Assembly (NCBI GenBank): GCA_002314875.1
Contig: DCHS01000030.1
Span: 5,977-69,976 of the forward strand
DNA length: 64,000 nucleotides
Reading direction: 5' to 3'
Origin: Prevotellaceae bacterium UBA1746
GTDB lineage: Bacteria; Bacteroidota; Bacteroidia; Bacteroidales; Bacteroidaceae
A program made the translations under genes and the position numbers. This document shows, piece after piece, positions 8,041 to 17,150 of this stretch (position 1 is its first letter; the number at the start of each line of letters is the position of its first letter). Below the pieces are notes generated by a model. It made no database searches. It saw only the letters and a list, made by a program, of their open reading frames with translations, and was not told where the DNA came from.

Positions 8041-9267
8041 TTATTCGTGACGAATGGCTTCGATTGGGTCAAGATTTGCCGCACGACGAGCAGGGAGATA
8101 ACCGAAAAGAACGCCGATAGCAGTACATACAGCAAAACTTACTCCAACAGACCACATCGGAATGCTCGCCGGGAAATGTATTACTGTTTTCACTGTAAAT
8201 GATACTATCCAGCCAAAGAGAATGCCTATTAAACCACCAGTTACACTGATTAAGATAGATTCAATCAGGAACTGCAGAAGAATATCCATTCCACGAGCAC
8301 CAACGGCCATACGGAGACCGATTTCCTTGGTTCGTTCTGTTACGCTTACAAGCATGATGTTCATGATGCCAATTCCTGCTACAAGCAAAGAGAAACCTGC
8401 AGCCACAACGAGAATAATAGTGACGGTATCCATCGTAGAAGACATCGTCTCCATCATTTCCTGTTGAGATCTAATTGTGAAATTGTCATCGTCATCTTCT
8501 TTCAATTTGTGATTGGCACGAAGCAATTTTGTTACTTCATCAATAGCTGCATCGCTTAAGTCTTCAGTCAAAGCTGAGCATACAATTGTCGAAAGATAAG
8601 TCTGTGCTTGAATACGCTTCATCACAGTGGTATAGGGAGCAATGATGACATTATCTTGGTCCATACCCCAACTGTTGTAGCCTTTTGAAGCAAGAACACC
8701 CACAATACGGAAAGGAATGCTCTTGAAGCGGATGGTCTTTCCGATAGGATCAATATTTGAGTCTTCACCAAACAACTCTTTCACAATAGTTGTACCAACG
8801 ACACAGACTTTTGCACTCTTGCGAATATCCTCTTCGGTAAAGCATGCTCCGCGTTCAACAGTCCATTGCTTGATTTCAAGATAATCCTTTGTTTCACCAT
8901 ACATCGTTGAGGTTGTATTGTTGGAACCAAGAATTACCTGACCAGAAGCATTCACCTCAGGACTAACATGCGAAATCAATTTGGCATGATCTCGAATTGA
9001 CTCATAATCCTCAATCTTCAGCGTTTGCATTGAAGAAGGATCTTGGCGAACACCACCACGCATATCAGAACCCGGCTGAATGTTGATGAGATTAGTACCC
9101 ATCTTGGATATTTCGGATCGGATGTTCTCCTTCGAGCCTTGACCTATAGCCATCATGATAATGACAGCAGCCACACCAATAATGATACCGAGCATAGACA
9201 ATATGGTACGGCTTTTATGGGCTAGAATTGCTTTTATAGCGGCTTTAAATAGATTTGAATAATTCAT
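8041..9267 (-). CDS. MacB-type ABC transporter permease
   Basis: 408-residue permease of the MacB/FtsX superfamily. A transmembrane helix at about residues 20-42 is followed by a large periplasmic MacB_PCD domain (about 45-270) and then three membrane helices in the C-terminal FtsX domain, including the ERTKEIGLRMAVGAR coupling helix region and the PARRAANLDPIEAIRHE end typical of MacB. MacB proteins act as mechanotransmitters that drive export through TolC instead of moving substrate across the inner membrane. The ATPase is a separate protein, 20 bases upstream. Confidence 0.92.
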   Translation of the reverse strand: MNYSNLFKAAIKAILAHKSRTILSMLGIIIGVAAVIIMMAIGQGSKENIRSEISKMGTNLINIQPGSDMRGGVRQDPSSMQTLKIEDYESIRDHAKLISHVSPEVNASGQVILGSNNTTSTMYGETKDYLEIKQWTVERGACFTEEDIRKSAKVCVVGTTIVKELFGEDSNIDPIGKTIRFKSIPFRIVGVLASKGYNSWGMDQDNVIIAPYTTVMKRIQAQTYLSTIVCSALTEDLSDAAIDEVTKLLRANHKLKEDDDDNFTIRSQQEMMETMSSTMDTVTIILVVAAGFSLLVAGIGIMNIMLVSVTERTKEIGLRMAVGARGMDILLQFLIESILISVTGGLIGILFGWIVSFTVKTVIHFPASIPMWSVGVSFAVCTAIGVLFGYLPARRAANLDPIEAIRHE

Positions 9268-9287
9268 AATGAATCTTGTTTAGTCAC

Positions 9288-10049
9288 TTAGTCGTCCTGG
9301 GGAGCAGGAAGAGCAGCCAATGCTTCTGCAGCAGAAAGAATATTATTGTTCTCAATATCCTCACGGATTTTGCCATCACGAAGCATGATAGTACGACTTG
9401 AATATTGGGCAATTTCGGGATTATGCGTTACAAAGATGATGGTACGGCCTTCTGCATGGAGACGTTGGAAAAGAACGAGCATTTCGAATGAAGTACGGGT
9501 ATCGAGGTTACCGGTCGCCTCGTCTGCAAGAAGTACTGCTGGGTCGTTCACTAAAGCACGGGCAATGGCCACACGCTGCATCTGACCACCTGACATCTGG
9601 TTACTCTTGTGATACAAGCGCTCACCGAGTCCCACAGCTTTAAGCGCTTCAATTGCTGCCTCACGACGTTGTTTGGCATTATAACGCTTATTATACATAA
9701 GGGGTAGTTCAACATTCTCAACAGCCGTGGTGTTTGGTAACAGATTATAATTCTGAAACACAAAACCAATTTTGCGGTTGCGAAGTTGAGCACGCTGACT
9801 ACGGCGCATCTTTCGAGCGGGTGTTCCGTCAAGAATATATTCTCCGCTGGTCGGCGTATCCAAACATCCCAACTGGTTCAGAAGGGTAGATTTACCAGAA
9901 CCTGATGTACCCATGATAGTCACAAACTCACCTTCATAAATCTTGAAGGAAATGCCACGGAGAGCGTGTACAATTTCATCACCAACTACGAAATCACGCT
10001 TCACGTCCTTGAGTTCGATGACAACTTTACGGTTATCGTTTTCTGACAT
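9288..10049 (-). CDS. MacB/LolD-type ABC transporter ATPase
   Basis: 253-residue cytoplasmic nucleotide-binding subunit. Walker A GTSGSGKST, signature SGGQMQRVAIARAL, Walker B VLLADEATGNLD and the switch His in VTHNPEIA are intact, and the sequence belongs to the MacB/LolD subgroup. It powers the permease encoded just downstream. Bacteroidetes commonly split MacB into separate ATPase and permease genes, as here. Confidence 0.93.
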   Translation of the reverse strand: MSENDNRKVVIELKDVKRDFVVGDEIVHALRGISFKIYEGEFVTIMGTSGSGKSTLLNQLGCLDTPTSGEYILDGTPARKMRRSQRAQLRNRKIGFVFQNYNLLPNTTAVENVELPLMYNKRYNAKQRREAAIEALKAVGLGERLYHKSNQMSGGQMQRVAIARALVNDPAVLLADEATGNLDTRTSFEMLVLFQRLHAEGRTIIFVTHNPEIAQYSSRTIMLRDGKIREDIENNNILSAAEALAALPAPQDD

Positions 10050-10127
10050 GGTAATCTGTTTTTATAATCAATAACAAAGAAGGAGCAAAGTCTCAGTAAA
10101 TGAGTTAGAGGATTGCTATCTTCCTTT

Positions 10128-11297
10128 TTACTTACTCTTTGACTTATCGTTTTTCTTGCTTGATGGTGGTTTGGGCATGAAAGGATTAGAACTTTCCTCA
10201 CTTGCGCTTTGGCCTTCTTCCACGCTGAACTCTGTAATGACCTGATCGCCAGCCTTAAGACCGTTCTTGATTTCAGTCAAAACACCATTGGTCTCGCCAA
10301 TTTCAACTGCAATGGCCTTGAAGACCTTACCGTTCTGAATCCAAACCTTGTGCTCAGCTTTACAGTCTTCAACGGTTTCGTCTTCGCGGAGAAGATTTTC
10401 GTTGGGAGAGAATGAGAGAGCAGCAACAGGAACAGCAAGAACATCAGTTACTTCTTTAGTGATAATAGTTACATTAGCGGTCAAACCGGGTTTAAGTTTC
10501 AAATCAGGGTTAGGCGCACTGATAACTACTTCATAGGTAACAACATTGCTTTCAGTCGTTGCTTCCTGGCGAACCTGAGTCACACGGCCTTCAAAAACAT
10601 CATCGGGATAAGCATCAACGGTAAAAGTCACACGCTGACCTTCTTTCACACCACCTATGTCTGCTTCATCGATATCAGCGATCACGCGCATATCGGTCAA
10701 GTCCTTTGCAATAGTAAAGAGGGTAGGGGTGCTGAAGCTTGCTGCAACAGTCTGACCTTCTTCTACTGCCTTATTGAGGATAACACCGTCAATAGGAGAA
10801 GTAATGGTAGCATAACTGAGATTTGTCTTGCAAGTCTTTACATTTTCAACACGCTGAGCGTAAGTAGCTTGTGCCTGTTGCAAGGAAAGACGAGCCTGAT
10901 CAAATTCATTATCGCTAATGTGTCCCTTATCATGAAGGCTCTTCAAACGATTGTAATTAGTCTTCTGATAATCAAGATCACTCTGCGCTGAAGACAATTG
11001 TGCCTGGGCTGTTGACAACTGAGAGTTGAGGTTCTCGCGGTCAATTTCTGCGATAACCTGTCCCTTCTTAACAACAGAATTGTAATCTACATATATTTTA
11101 CTGATGATACCGCTGACCTGCGTACCAACTTCTACAGAAGTTACAGGTTCAATCGTACCCGTAGCCGTAACACTGCTGCTGATGGTTTGACTTTCAACCT
11201 TAGTGGTAACATATTTAACGCCAACCTTTTCGCTGCAACTGCTAAGGAATGCTGCGCTGCAAACAATGGCAGCGGCTGCAAGAATTTGTAATTTCAT
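10128..11297 (-). CDS. MacA-like periplasmic adaptor lipoprotein
   Basis: 389-residue membrane-fusion protein. The signal ends in the lipobox FLSSC, so it is lipid-anchored to the inner membrane. A split lipoyl domain, an alpha-hairpin with many Gln and Ala residues (about residues 90-165, LSTAQAQLSSAQSDL) and beta-barrel and membrane-proximal domains follow. The C-terminus is Ser/Lys-rich (KPPSSKKNDKSKSK). It links the MacB permease to the TolC channel encoded immediately upstream in the same unit. Confidence 0.92.
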   Translation of the reverse strand: MKLQILAAAAIVCSAAFLSSCSEKVGVKYVTTKVESQTISSSVTATGTIEPVTSVEVGTQVSGIISKIYVDYNSVVKKGQVIAEIDRENLNSQLSTAQAQLSSAQSDLDYQKTNYNRLKSLHDKGHISDNEFDQARLSLQQAQATYAQRVENVKTCKTNLSYATITSPIDGVILNKAVEEGQTVAASFSTPTLFTIAKDLTDMRVIADIDEADIGGVKEGQRVTFTVDAYPDDVFEGRVTQVRQEATTESNVVTYEVVISAPNPDLKLKPGLTANVTIITKEVTDVLAVPVAALSFSPNENLLREDETVEDCKAEHKVWIQNGKVFKAIAVEIGETNGVLTEIKNGLKAGDQVITEFSVEEGQSASEESSNPFMPKPPSSKKNDKSKSK

Positions 11298-11345
11298 ATT
11301 GCGATTTGTTTGTTATTTATTTTTTGCGGAGAAACTAAGTAGCAA

Positions 11346-12683
11346 TTAGAGAGATAAAGTCTTTCCGTTATAGAAATCAAGGAGAAGCATGTTCAAAACA
11401 GTAGAGTACTTGTCCTGTAGATTAGACTGCTTTGCACTAAGCAAATTATTTCGTGCCTGAGAAAGATCGACATTGGTCTTCAAACCACACTTGAACTGAT
11501 CTTCTACCAAATCATAATTGGTCTGAGAACTCTTGACATTCACCTTGGATGAAATATACTTCTGCTGATAGTTCGTAGCGTTCAACCAATACTGCTCAAT
11601 GCTCTGATAGAGTGATTTCTGTGCATCTTGGAGATCAAGACGAGCAGAGAGTTCTTGAACTTGTGCTCGCTGTACCGCAGTCTTGGACTGACGTTGATCA
11701 AAGATAGGAATACTTAGACCTGCAGAAAGCGCACCTGCCAAATTATTCTTCAACTGGGTGCCAAAACTGTTACCACCTGACATGTGAGAGTCACTGAAAC
11801 CAGCACCAACAGAAACGCTAGGAAGTCGCTGAGCCTTTGCTATCTTGGTATTTAACTGACTTTGTTCAATGGCCTTCTCACTACTCTTGATTTCGGGACG
11901 GTTTGCCAATGCAAAATCGTAAACATCCATCTTGTCAGGAATCAATGACATGGCTTTTTCGTCAGTAATCTCATTAGCAACAACCTCAACATCATCTTCA
12001 GGAGCAAGTTCCAAAAGTTGTTTCAAAGAGAGTTTTGCTTGAGCAATTTGAGTTTTAGTATTGACAACGTCATACTCACCTGAAGCAACTTGCGCTTCCA
12101 GTTGTGCAAGGTCAGAACGAGACATTTGACCATGTTCCACCATGTCTTTACCTCGTGAGTAAACGGTCTTGTCATGTTCAAGCAACTGTTCATTAACCTT
12201 CACCGCTTCTTCCATGTAGAGAATTTGAACATATAACTGTGTGATTTGTTCAGCAATGTTGTTGCTGCTTTGGTCAACAGCAAGTTCAGCAATCGTCTGG
12301 TTCAATTCGGCATTCTGAATGTTCATTTTATTACGACCGCCATTCCATGCCGTCCATGAAGCATTTACGCCATAACTACCGCTATAAGTAGCATGATTTG
12401 AAGAAGACGAGGTGATACCGTTATTCACAAAGTTACTTGCTGATTCCGTCAATGGTCGCCAGTTCAAACCTTGCTGAACACTGGCAGAAACATTCGGTAG
12501 CAATTGGTTCTTATTCTCTGCAACAGAAATCTTTGAAGTCTCTACATTAGCACGGGCCTTCTGCAACGAGATATTGTTAGCCAACGCATACTCTATACAC
12601 TCACTTAGAGTCCATGTCTTCTGCGCAAACATCGAACCCGATGATAGGATTGCTGCAAGAAGAACAAAGAATTTTGTATTCAT
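11346..12683 (-). CDS. TolC family outer-membrane channel
   Basis: 445-residue outer-membrane efflux protein. A signal peptide (ends GSMFAQ) precedes two outer-membrane-efflux repeats, visible as ECIEYALANNISLQKARANV near the start and DVYDFALANRPEIKSSEKAI in the middle, each starting a long alpha-helical hairpin. First gene of the minus-strand tolC-macA-macB-macB-kinase-regulator unit; spacings between successive genes are 48, 78, 20, 22 and 5 bases. Forms the exit duct of the tripartite pump. Substrate unknown; Bacteroidetes MacAB pumps are variously proposed to export antibiotics or peptides. Confidence 0.92.
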   Translation of the reverse strand: MNTKFFVLLAAILSSGSMFAQKTWTLSECIEYALANNISLQKARANVETSKISVAENKNQLLPNVSASVQQGLNWRPLTESASNFVNNGITSSSSNHATYSGSYGVNASWTAWNGGRNKMNIQNAELNQTIAELAVDQSSNNIAEQITQLYVQILYMEEAVKVNEQLLEHDKTVYSRGKDMVEHGQMSRSDLAQLEAQVASGEYDVVNTKTQIAQAKLSLKQLLELAPEDDVEVVANEITDEKAMSLIPDKMDVYDFALANRPEIKSSEKAIEQSQLNTKIAKAQRLPSVSVGAGFSDSHMSGGNSFGTQLKNNLAGALSAGLSIPIFDQRQSKTAVQRAQVQELSARLDLQDAQKSLYQSIEQYWLNATNYQQKYISSKVNVKSSQTNYDLVEDQFKCGLKTNVDLSQARNNLLSAKQSNLQDKYSTVLNMLLLDFYNGKTLSL

Positions 12684-12761
12684 ATATAATATAATTAATT
12701 ATCCTAATAAAGGCGTTATTCTCCTGAAGAGAATTCAGCGGAACTAAATCTTTTACTGCTG

Positions 12762-12769
12762 CAAATTTA
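12762..12769 (-). promoter_or_regulatory. TAnnTTTG box upstream of the tolC operon
   Basis: TAAATTTG on the minus strand, 79 bases before the TolC start codon. No clear TTG partner at the expected distance. The surrounding 239-base gap is AT-rich and otherwise featureless apart from the nth promoter. Confidence 0.35.
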
Positions 12770-12904
12770 CGAACATTTTCTTGCTTGCATAGTAAATGAA
12801 AGAAAAGAATAATTAAATTTTAGACGAAATTAAGCTTTTTCTATATAGAAAAAGAAAATGTTAAAAATATTAGGGAAATCTTCTCGCTATCTAGCAAAAA
12901 TTTG

Positions 12905-12912
12905 TACTTTTG
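12905..12912 (+). promoter_or_regulatory. TAnnTTTG box directly before nth
   Basis: TACTTTTG ending 10 bases before the nth start codon. If used, the mRNA leader would be only about 5 bases. Confidence 0.4.
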
Positions 12913-12922
12913 CAGTTGAAAT

Positions 12923-13570
12923 ATGAAAAAGCAAGAATTATTCAATAAAGTCCTGGCATTCTTTGAGAAGACGATGGACGCTACGGAGACAGAGTTAGAC
13001 TTTGGCTCCAATTTTCAGTTACTTGTTGCCGTTGTACTCAGCGCCCAGTGTACTGACAAGCGCATCAATATGGTAACTCCGAAACTATTTGCTGACTATC
13101 CTGATGCAGAGACTATGGCAGAAGCCACTCCCGAGGTAATCTATGAGTATATCAAGAGTGTCAGTTATCCTAACAACAAGGCTAAGCATCTTGTTGGGCT
13201 TGCTCAAGGCCTTGTTAAGAACTTCGGTGGAGTAGTACCTTCTACGCTAGAAGAACTGACCACTCTCCCCGGTGTAGGACGCAAGACGGCAAATGTCGTT
13301 CAGGCTGTTGCCTTCCATAAGGCAGCGTTGGCAGTTGATACTCATGTATTTCGTGTCAGCCATCGTCTCGGTCTCGTCCCAAAGCGTTGCACGACACCCT
13401 ATTCTGTAGAGATTGCATTAAAGAAGTATATCCCTGAACATCAGGTTGCTGCAGGCCATTACTGGATTCTATTACATGGACGATATACTTGTATGGCTCG
13501 TAAGCCGCTTTGCTCAAAATGCGGTCTCGCAGAACTCTGTCCCTCCAGGAAACAATTCCTTGATTCCTAA
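12923..13570 (+). CDS. nth: Endonuclease III
   Basis: DNA glycosylase/AP lyase of base-excision repair that removes oxidised pyrimidines. The helix-hairpin-helix LTTLPGVGRKTANVV contains the catalytic Lys, and VDTHVFRVSHRLGL the catalytic Asp. The C-terminal iron-sulphur cluster motif is complete: C-x6-C-x2-C-x5-C in CMARKPLCSKCGLAELC. The 215-residue length is normal. Single-gene unit with a promoter box directly in front and a terminator behind. Confidence 0.95.
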   Translation: MKKQELFNKVLAFFEKTMDATETELDFGSNFQLLVAVVLSAQCTDKRINMVTPKLFADYPDAETMAEATPEVIYEYIKSVSYPNNKAKHLVGLAQGLVKNFGGVVPSTLEELTTLPGVGRKTANVVQAVAFHKAALAVDTHVFRVSHRLGLVPKRCTTPYSVEIALKKYIPEHQVAAGHYWILLHGRYTCMARKPLCSKCGLAELCPSRKQFLDS

Positions 13571-13576
13571 TCATAA

Positions 13577-13610
13577 AAAAGGCTCACCCGCTATGGATGA
13601 GCCTTTATTC
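13577..13610 (+). terminator. Bidirectional terminator between nth and the acidic-protein gene
   Basis: Nine-base-pair stem AAAGGCTCA / TGAGCCTTT with an 11-base loop, flanked by AAAAAA on the left and TTATTCTTTA on the right, between convergent genes. Confidence 0.75.
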
Positions 13611-13611
13611 T

Positions 13612-13944
13612 TTAGTCTTCGAAATCGTCACCGAAAGAGAGGTCAGCTTCTGCAACGAGGAGGAGATCATCGGCATCAAATTCACCGACACCTTCCTTTG
13701 CTGCATGCTTCTGCATAAACTTTGCAATTTCCTCCATATCGATATTGACGAAGCCCTCAGAATCGGGTTCTGCATCGAGAGCACCGCTTTCTGCGAGGTA
13801 ATCTTCGATCAAGTCATGGAAATAGTAAAGAAGATCTTCATCAAATTTCTCTTTTAATTCCTGAGGAATCTGCTGCTGCACGTAAGCAATGACTTCTGCG
13901 TCTAACTGTGCGTCTTGCAACAATTCGTCGTCTAAAACTGCCAT
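13612..13944 (-). CDS. Small acidic protein of unknown function downstream of trxA
   Basis: 110 residues, strongly acidic (many Asp and Glu, very few basic residues), predicted mostly helical, no signal peptide. I do not recognise a named domain; it resembles conserved hypothetical proteins of Bacteroidetes. It lies 47 bases after thioredoxin on the same strand with no terminator between, so the two are probably co-transcribed. A cytoplasmic thioredoxin-related role is inference from position only. Confidence 0.7.
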   Translation of the reverse strand: MAVLDDELLQDAQLDAEVIAYVQQQIPQELKEKFDEDLLYYFHDLIEDYLAESGALDAEPDSEGFVNIDMEEIAKFMQKHAAKEGVGEFDADDLLLVAEADLSFGDDFED

Positions 13945-13991
13945 GGTCGTTGAAGATATAAGTCTACAATAATATTAGCGGAATGATCTGA

Positions 13992-14309
13992 TTAGCCAAG
14001 GAGAGCATTGATCTTCTCAACGAAAACACTCTTAGCTGCAGCACCAGCCTGCTTGTCAACTACTTCACCATTCTTAATGAAGAAGATAGTGGGTACGTTA
14101 CGTACCTTGTATTCGATAGCAAGGTCTTCGCACTCGTCAACATCAGCCTTAGCGATGACAACCTTGCCTTCAAATTCTGCAGAAAGTTCGTCGAGGACAG
14201 CGCCTACTTTCTTACAGGGTCCGCACCATGTTGCACCGAAATCGAGTACAACGGGAAGTTCTTGTTCGAGGATGCTCTGGGCATTCTCGGGAGTAACAAC
14301 TACTGCCAT
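13992..14309 (-). CDS. trxA: Thioredoxin
   Basis: 105-residue cytoplasmic thiol-disulphide reductant. Active site WCGPCKK at about residues 27-33, cis-proline region NVPTIFFIKNG, and the usual single-domain length. It starts with MAVVVTPENAQ and has its own good promoter. It precedes the small acidic protein gene. Confidence 0.94.
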   Translation of the reverse strand: MAVVVTPENAQSILEQELPVVLDFGATWCGPCKKVGAVLDELSAEFEGKVVIAKADVDECEDLAIEYKVRNVPTIFFIKNGEVVDKQAGAAAKSVFVEKINALLG

Positions 14310-14359
14310 AATAATCTATAATTAAAGTTTTTAATATTGACTTTTGAAATAATTGAGTG

Positions 14360-14391
14360 CAAATATACACTTTTCTCTGCGAATCTCCAAA
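14360..14391 (-). promoter_or_regulatory. Promoter of trxA
   Basis: On the minus strand TTTG (14388-14391) and TATATTTG (14360-14367) are 20 bases apart, an excellent match to the phylum promoter; leader of about 45 bases. Confidence 0.65.
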
Positions 14392-14453
14392 GAAAACCGT
14401 ATTATTTACTCAAAATAAGAGTTTCAACCTTCATTTTTATAAGTTGAATGCTC

Positions 14454-17030
14454 TTATTCCTTCGGTAAGGTTTTCCATGTCAGACCTTCACCTGCTTCTT
14501 TTTCATGAAGAATAAAGGAGAAGAGATAACCAGTAAGCACGCAGACAACCATACCGATAGCTCCATAGAGAAGGAAGGAGGCATCGGTGAGATTCTTGGT
14601 TGCAAAAACTGCAGCAACACCTGAAATGAAACCGATCAAAGCAGCCTTTCCACCTATACGTGGGAAGAAGATTCCCATAAGGAAAAGACCTCCGAGTCCG
14701 CTGGAGAGAAGACCGAGAATTTCCTGGAAGAAATCAAGGAGAGAAAGAATATTCCATGTTGCCATAAGAAGAGCAATTAACATGCCGATAACTCCACTTA
14801 TAATACACGTATAGCGCGCGCACGAGAGAACGCTCTTTTCAGAAGACTGAGGACGGAAGCGTTTGTAGAAGTCAACAGAAAATGCTGTTGCCACAGAATT
14901 GATGTTGCTGGAAATGGTACTCATCGTTGCAGCAAAGATTGCAGCTATAAGCAGACCGGCCAAGCCTGCGGGCAACTGACTCATCATAAAGAACGGGAAA
15001 ATGATATCGTTCTTAGCCATGGTAATGTCCATCTCAGCGGGATGAGTCTTAAAGAAAGTATAGAGACCGGCTCCAATGGCAAAGAATGCGACACTGACGA
15101 ATACACTCATCACACCGTTAAGCATAATGGATCGGCGGGCTTCTCCTTCATCCTTTGTAGTCAGATAACGCTGGATTACTGTTTGGTCTGAGGTATAACT
15201 GATGAGGTTGTTGGCCATACCACCGATGATGATGACCCAGAATGTGGCACTCTTGTAAGAAAGACTCCAATCGAAGAGGCGAAGTTTATCATCAGCAATT
15301 GCAATATCCCAGAAGCCGGAGAATCCTCCTTCGGTATTCACAATGAGATAAATAACAGCAAAGATGGCACCTCCGACAAGGATGAATCCCTGAACAACAT
15401 CGCCCCAAACAACGGCCTCAACACCTCCCATTGTGCAGTAAACAATGGTAATAGCAGCCATAAGGACGATACAGATATAGATATCAATGCCAGTTACCGC
15501 TGTCAGCGCCAGAGACGGCAGGTAAAGCACGAGCGCCATACGAGCCACCATGAAAATAATAAACAAGGCACTTGCCATCAAACGGGTAACAGCATTGAAA
15601 CGACGTTCGAGGTATTCGTAAGCCGTAGTAACGTTGAGACGACGGAAGAAAGGCAGGTAGTAGTGACAAACGGGGAAGGAAACGATGAGAATCGTTATTA
15701 GCATGGGGTAGTAGGTCCAGTCAGTCGCAAAGGCTTTGGCTGGGTAGGCCATATATGTAATGGCACTAAGCATAGTCGCATAGATGGAAATACCAGCAGC
15801 CCACCATGGAATGCGGCCACCGCCTTTGAAGAAATCTTCAGCTCCACTTTCTCTCCTCATAAAATAATAGCCAAGAGCAATCATTCCGAGAAGATAGAGT
15901 ACCAAGACGCTCCAGTTAAGCCAACCGAAATCTGCTTTGGAGCCAATCTTTACTGCGGTGACATCCGTACTGCGGATACCTGGCATTGACTCACCATTTA
16001 CCATCCAGATCTCATCACCATATTTATCGTCATGGACTTTGGCAACAGCAGCACCAGCACGAGCCAGACGAGAATCGTTGGCAATGGTACTCCAAGCACC
16101 GGTAATAGTGTTGTACACCATGATTTCCTTACGGAACTTATACCATTCCACTTCATGGCGAAGATAGTCATTGCCATATTTCTTCTGGATGGCATTGTTG
16201 AAGATTTCCTTATTAACACCTCCAAAGAAGAGAATATGCTGGGAACCTGAAGCCATAGCAGAAGCTCCGACGAGGCAAGCTTTACCGTTGAGAATAGCGC
16301 TGGTCTTGCTCCATTCCTTCTTTACGGGGTTGTACATCAAACCTTCATCGGAAGAAGCAGCATCTGTGTCGTTTGCATGGTAGCCACCGAAAACATAGAA
16401 ACATGACGTCTGATTATTGTTTTGTACTACGCCACAAGGCTGAACGCGAGGTTCTCCCGGCATATCAGGGAGTATTTCCCAGGTCTTACCATCGGGATAG
16501 TGAAGACGCCAAGCCTTATTTGAAGTACTACCATTGCTCTCACCACCAGCAACATAGATGTAACCCGTCGTTGCATCATAAGCTGCAGCAAAGTTCTGAA
16601 GAGGATGGGGTAGTGCCGGAAGTGTTACCTCTGTCTCGCCTTTTACAGAAACAGCATCATAGGATTGAGAACCATCAAAACCGCCAAGCCACACTGTTCC
16701 ATCTGGAACCTGTACAGAAGCACCATAAGCCATGGCAGTAATTGAGCCGTCGGTTTTCAACAAACTCCATGCACCATTTTCATACTGATAAGTTTGGTCA
16801 TAGAACATCTTCTGACCACCTTCAGCAGCAGAAACATCGGGAAAATTACATCCACCAAAGATGCCTACTTTTTGAGGGGTAATACAGATATAGGCACCCG
16901 CGAGCCCCTGTTCTCCAGCAGAAAACATGGAAGGGAGAGTACGGAGCGTCACCGTGTTATACTTGCTATTTTCTGCATAGGTCAGTGTAGAAACAAGGCA
17001 GAAAAGCAGAAGGAGAGTGAGTTTCTTCAT
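14454..17030 (-). CDS. Kelch beta-propeller (mutarotase-like) fused to sodium:solute symporter
   Basis: 858-residue fusion. A signal peptide (MKKLTLLLLFCLVSTLTYA) is followed by about 340 residues of kelch repeats with recurring FGG/GG-Y motifs, resembling the permuted relatives of the sialate mutarotase NanM/YjhT. From about residue 370 there is a full SSS-family sodium symporter (ALGYYFMRRESGAEDFFKGG, YATMLSAITYMAYP and about 13 helices). The propeller would sit in the periplasm at the mouth of the transporter. The substrate is probably a sugar acid or aldose needing anomer conversion; sialic acid is plausible but not shown, as no nan genes are near. I use the Met that starts the signal peptide, 21 codons inside the longest frame. 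Confidence 0.88.
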   Translation of the reverse strand: MKKLTLLLLFCLVSTLTYAENSKYNTVTLRTLPSMFSAGEQGLAGAYICITPQKVGIFGGCNFPDVSAAEGGQKMFYDQTYQYENGAWSLLKTDGSITAMAYGASVQVPDGTVWLGGFDGSQSYDAVSVKGETEVTLPALPHPLQNFAAAYDATTGYIYVAGGESNGSTSNKAWRLHYPDGKTWEILPDMPGEPRVQPCGVVQNNNQTSCFYVFGGYHANDTDAASSDEGLMYNPVKKEWSKTSAILNGKACLVGASAMASGSQHILFFGGVNKEIFNNAIQKKYGNDYLRHEVEWYKFRKEIMVYNTITGAWSTIANDSRLARAGAAVAKVHDDKYGDEIWMVNGESMPGIRSTDVTAVKIGSKADFGWLNWSVLVLYLLGMIALGYYFMRRESGAEDFFKGGGRIPWWAAGISIYATMLSAITYMAYPAKAFATDWTYYPMLITILIVSFPVCHYYLPFFRRLNVTTAYEYLERRFNAVTRLMASALFIIFMVARMALVLYLPSLALTAVTGIDIYICIVLMAAITIVYCTMGGVEAVVWGDVVQGFILVGGAIFAVIYLIVNTEGGFSGFWDIAIADDKLRLFDWSLSYKSATFWVIIIGGMANNLISYTSDQTVIQRYLTTKDEGEARRSIMLNGVMSVFVSVAFFAIGAGLYTFFKTHPAEMDITMAKNDIIFPFFMMSQLPAGLAGLLIAAIFAATMSTISSNINSVATAFSVDFYKRFRPQSSEKSVLSCARYTCIISGVIGMLIALLMATWNILSLLDFFQEILGLLSSGLGGLFLMGIFFPRIGGKAALIGFISGVAAVFATKNLTDASFLLYGAIGMVVCVLTGYLFSFILHEKEAGEGLTWKTLPKE

Positions 17031-17049
17031 AGTATTCCAATTTTGCTTG

Positions 17050-17081
17050 CAAAAATACAAACTCAACGCGATATGACCAAA
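17050..17081 (-). promoter_or_regulatory. Promoter of the kelch-symporter gene
   Basis: Minus-strand TTTG (17078-17081) and TATTTTTG (17050-17057), 20 bases apart, with transcription predicted about 14 bases before the start codon. This supports the shorter start, since the longer frame would begin upstream of the transcript. Confidence 0.6.
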
Positions 17082-17089
17082 CTTTTCTG

Positions 17090-17128
17090 GCACAAAAAAT
17101 CTCCCGACTAATTAAATAGCCGGGAGAT
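17090..17128 (-). terminator. Terminator of the TPR-protein gene
   Basis: ATCTCCCG (17099-17106) pairs with CGGGAGAT (17121-17128) around a 14-base loop; on the minus strand it is followed by ATTTTTTGTG. It lies 22 bases beyond the stop codon. Confidence 0.75.
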
Positions 17129-17150
17129 GATATGTTATGAGCTTCTAAGA

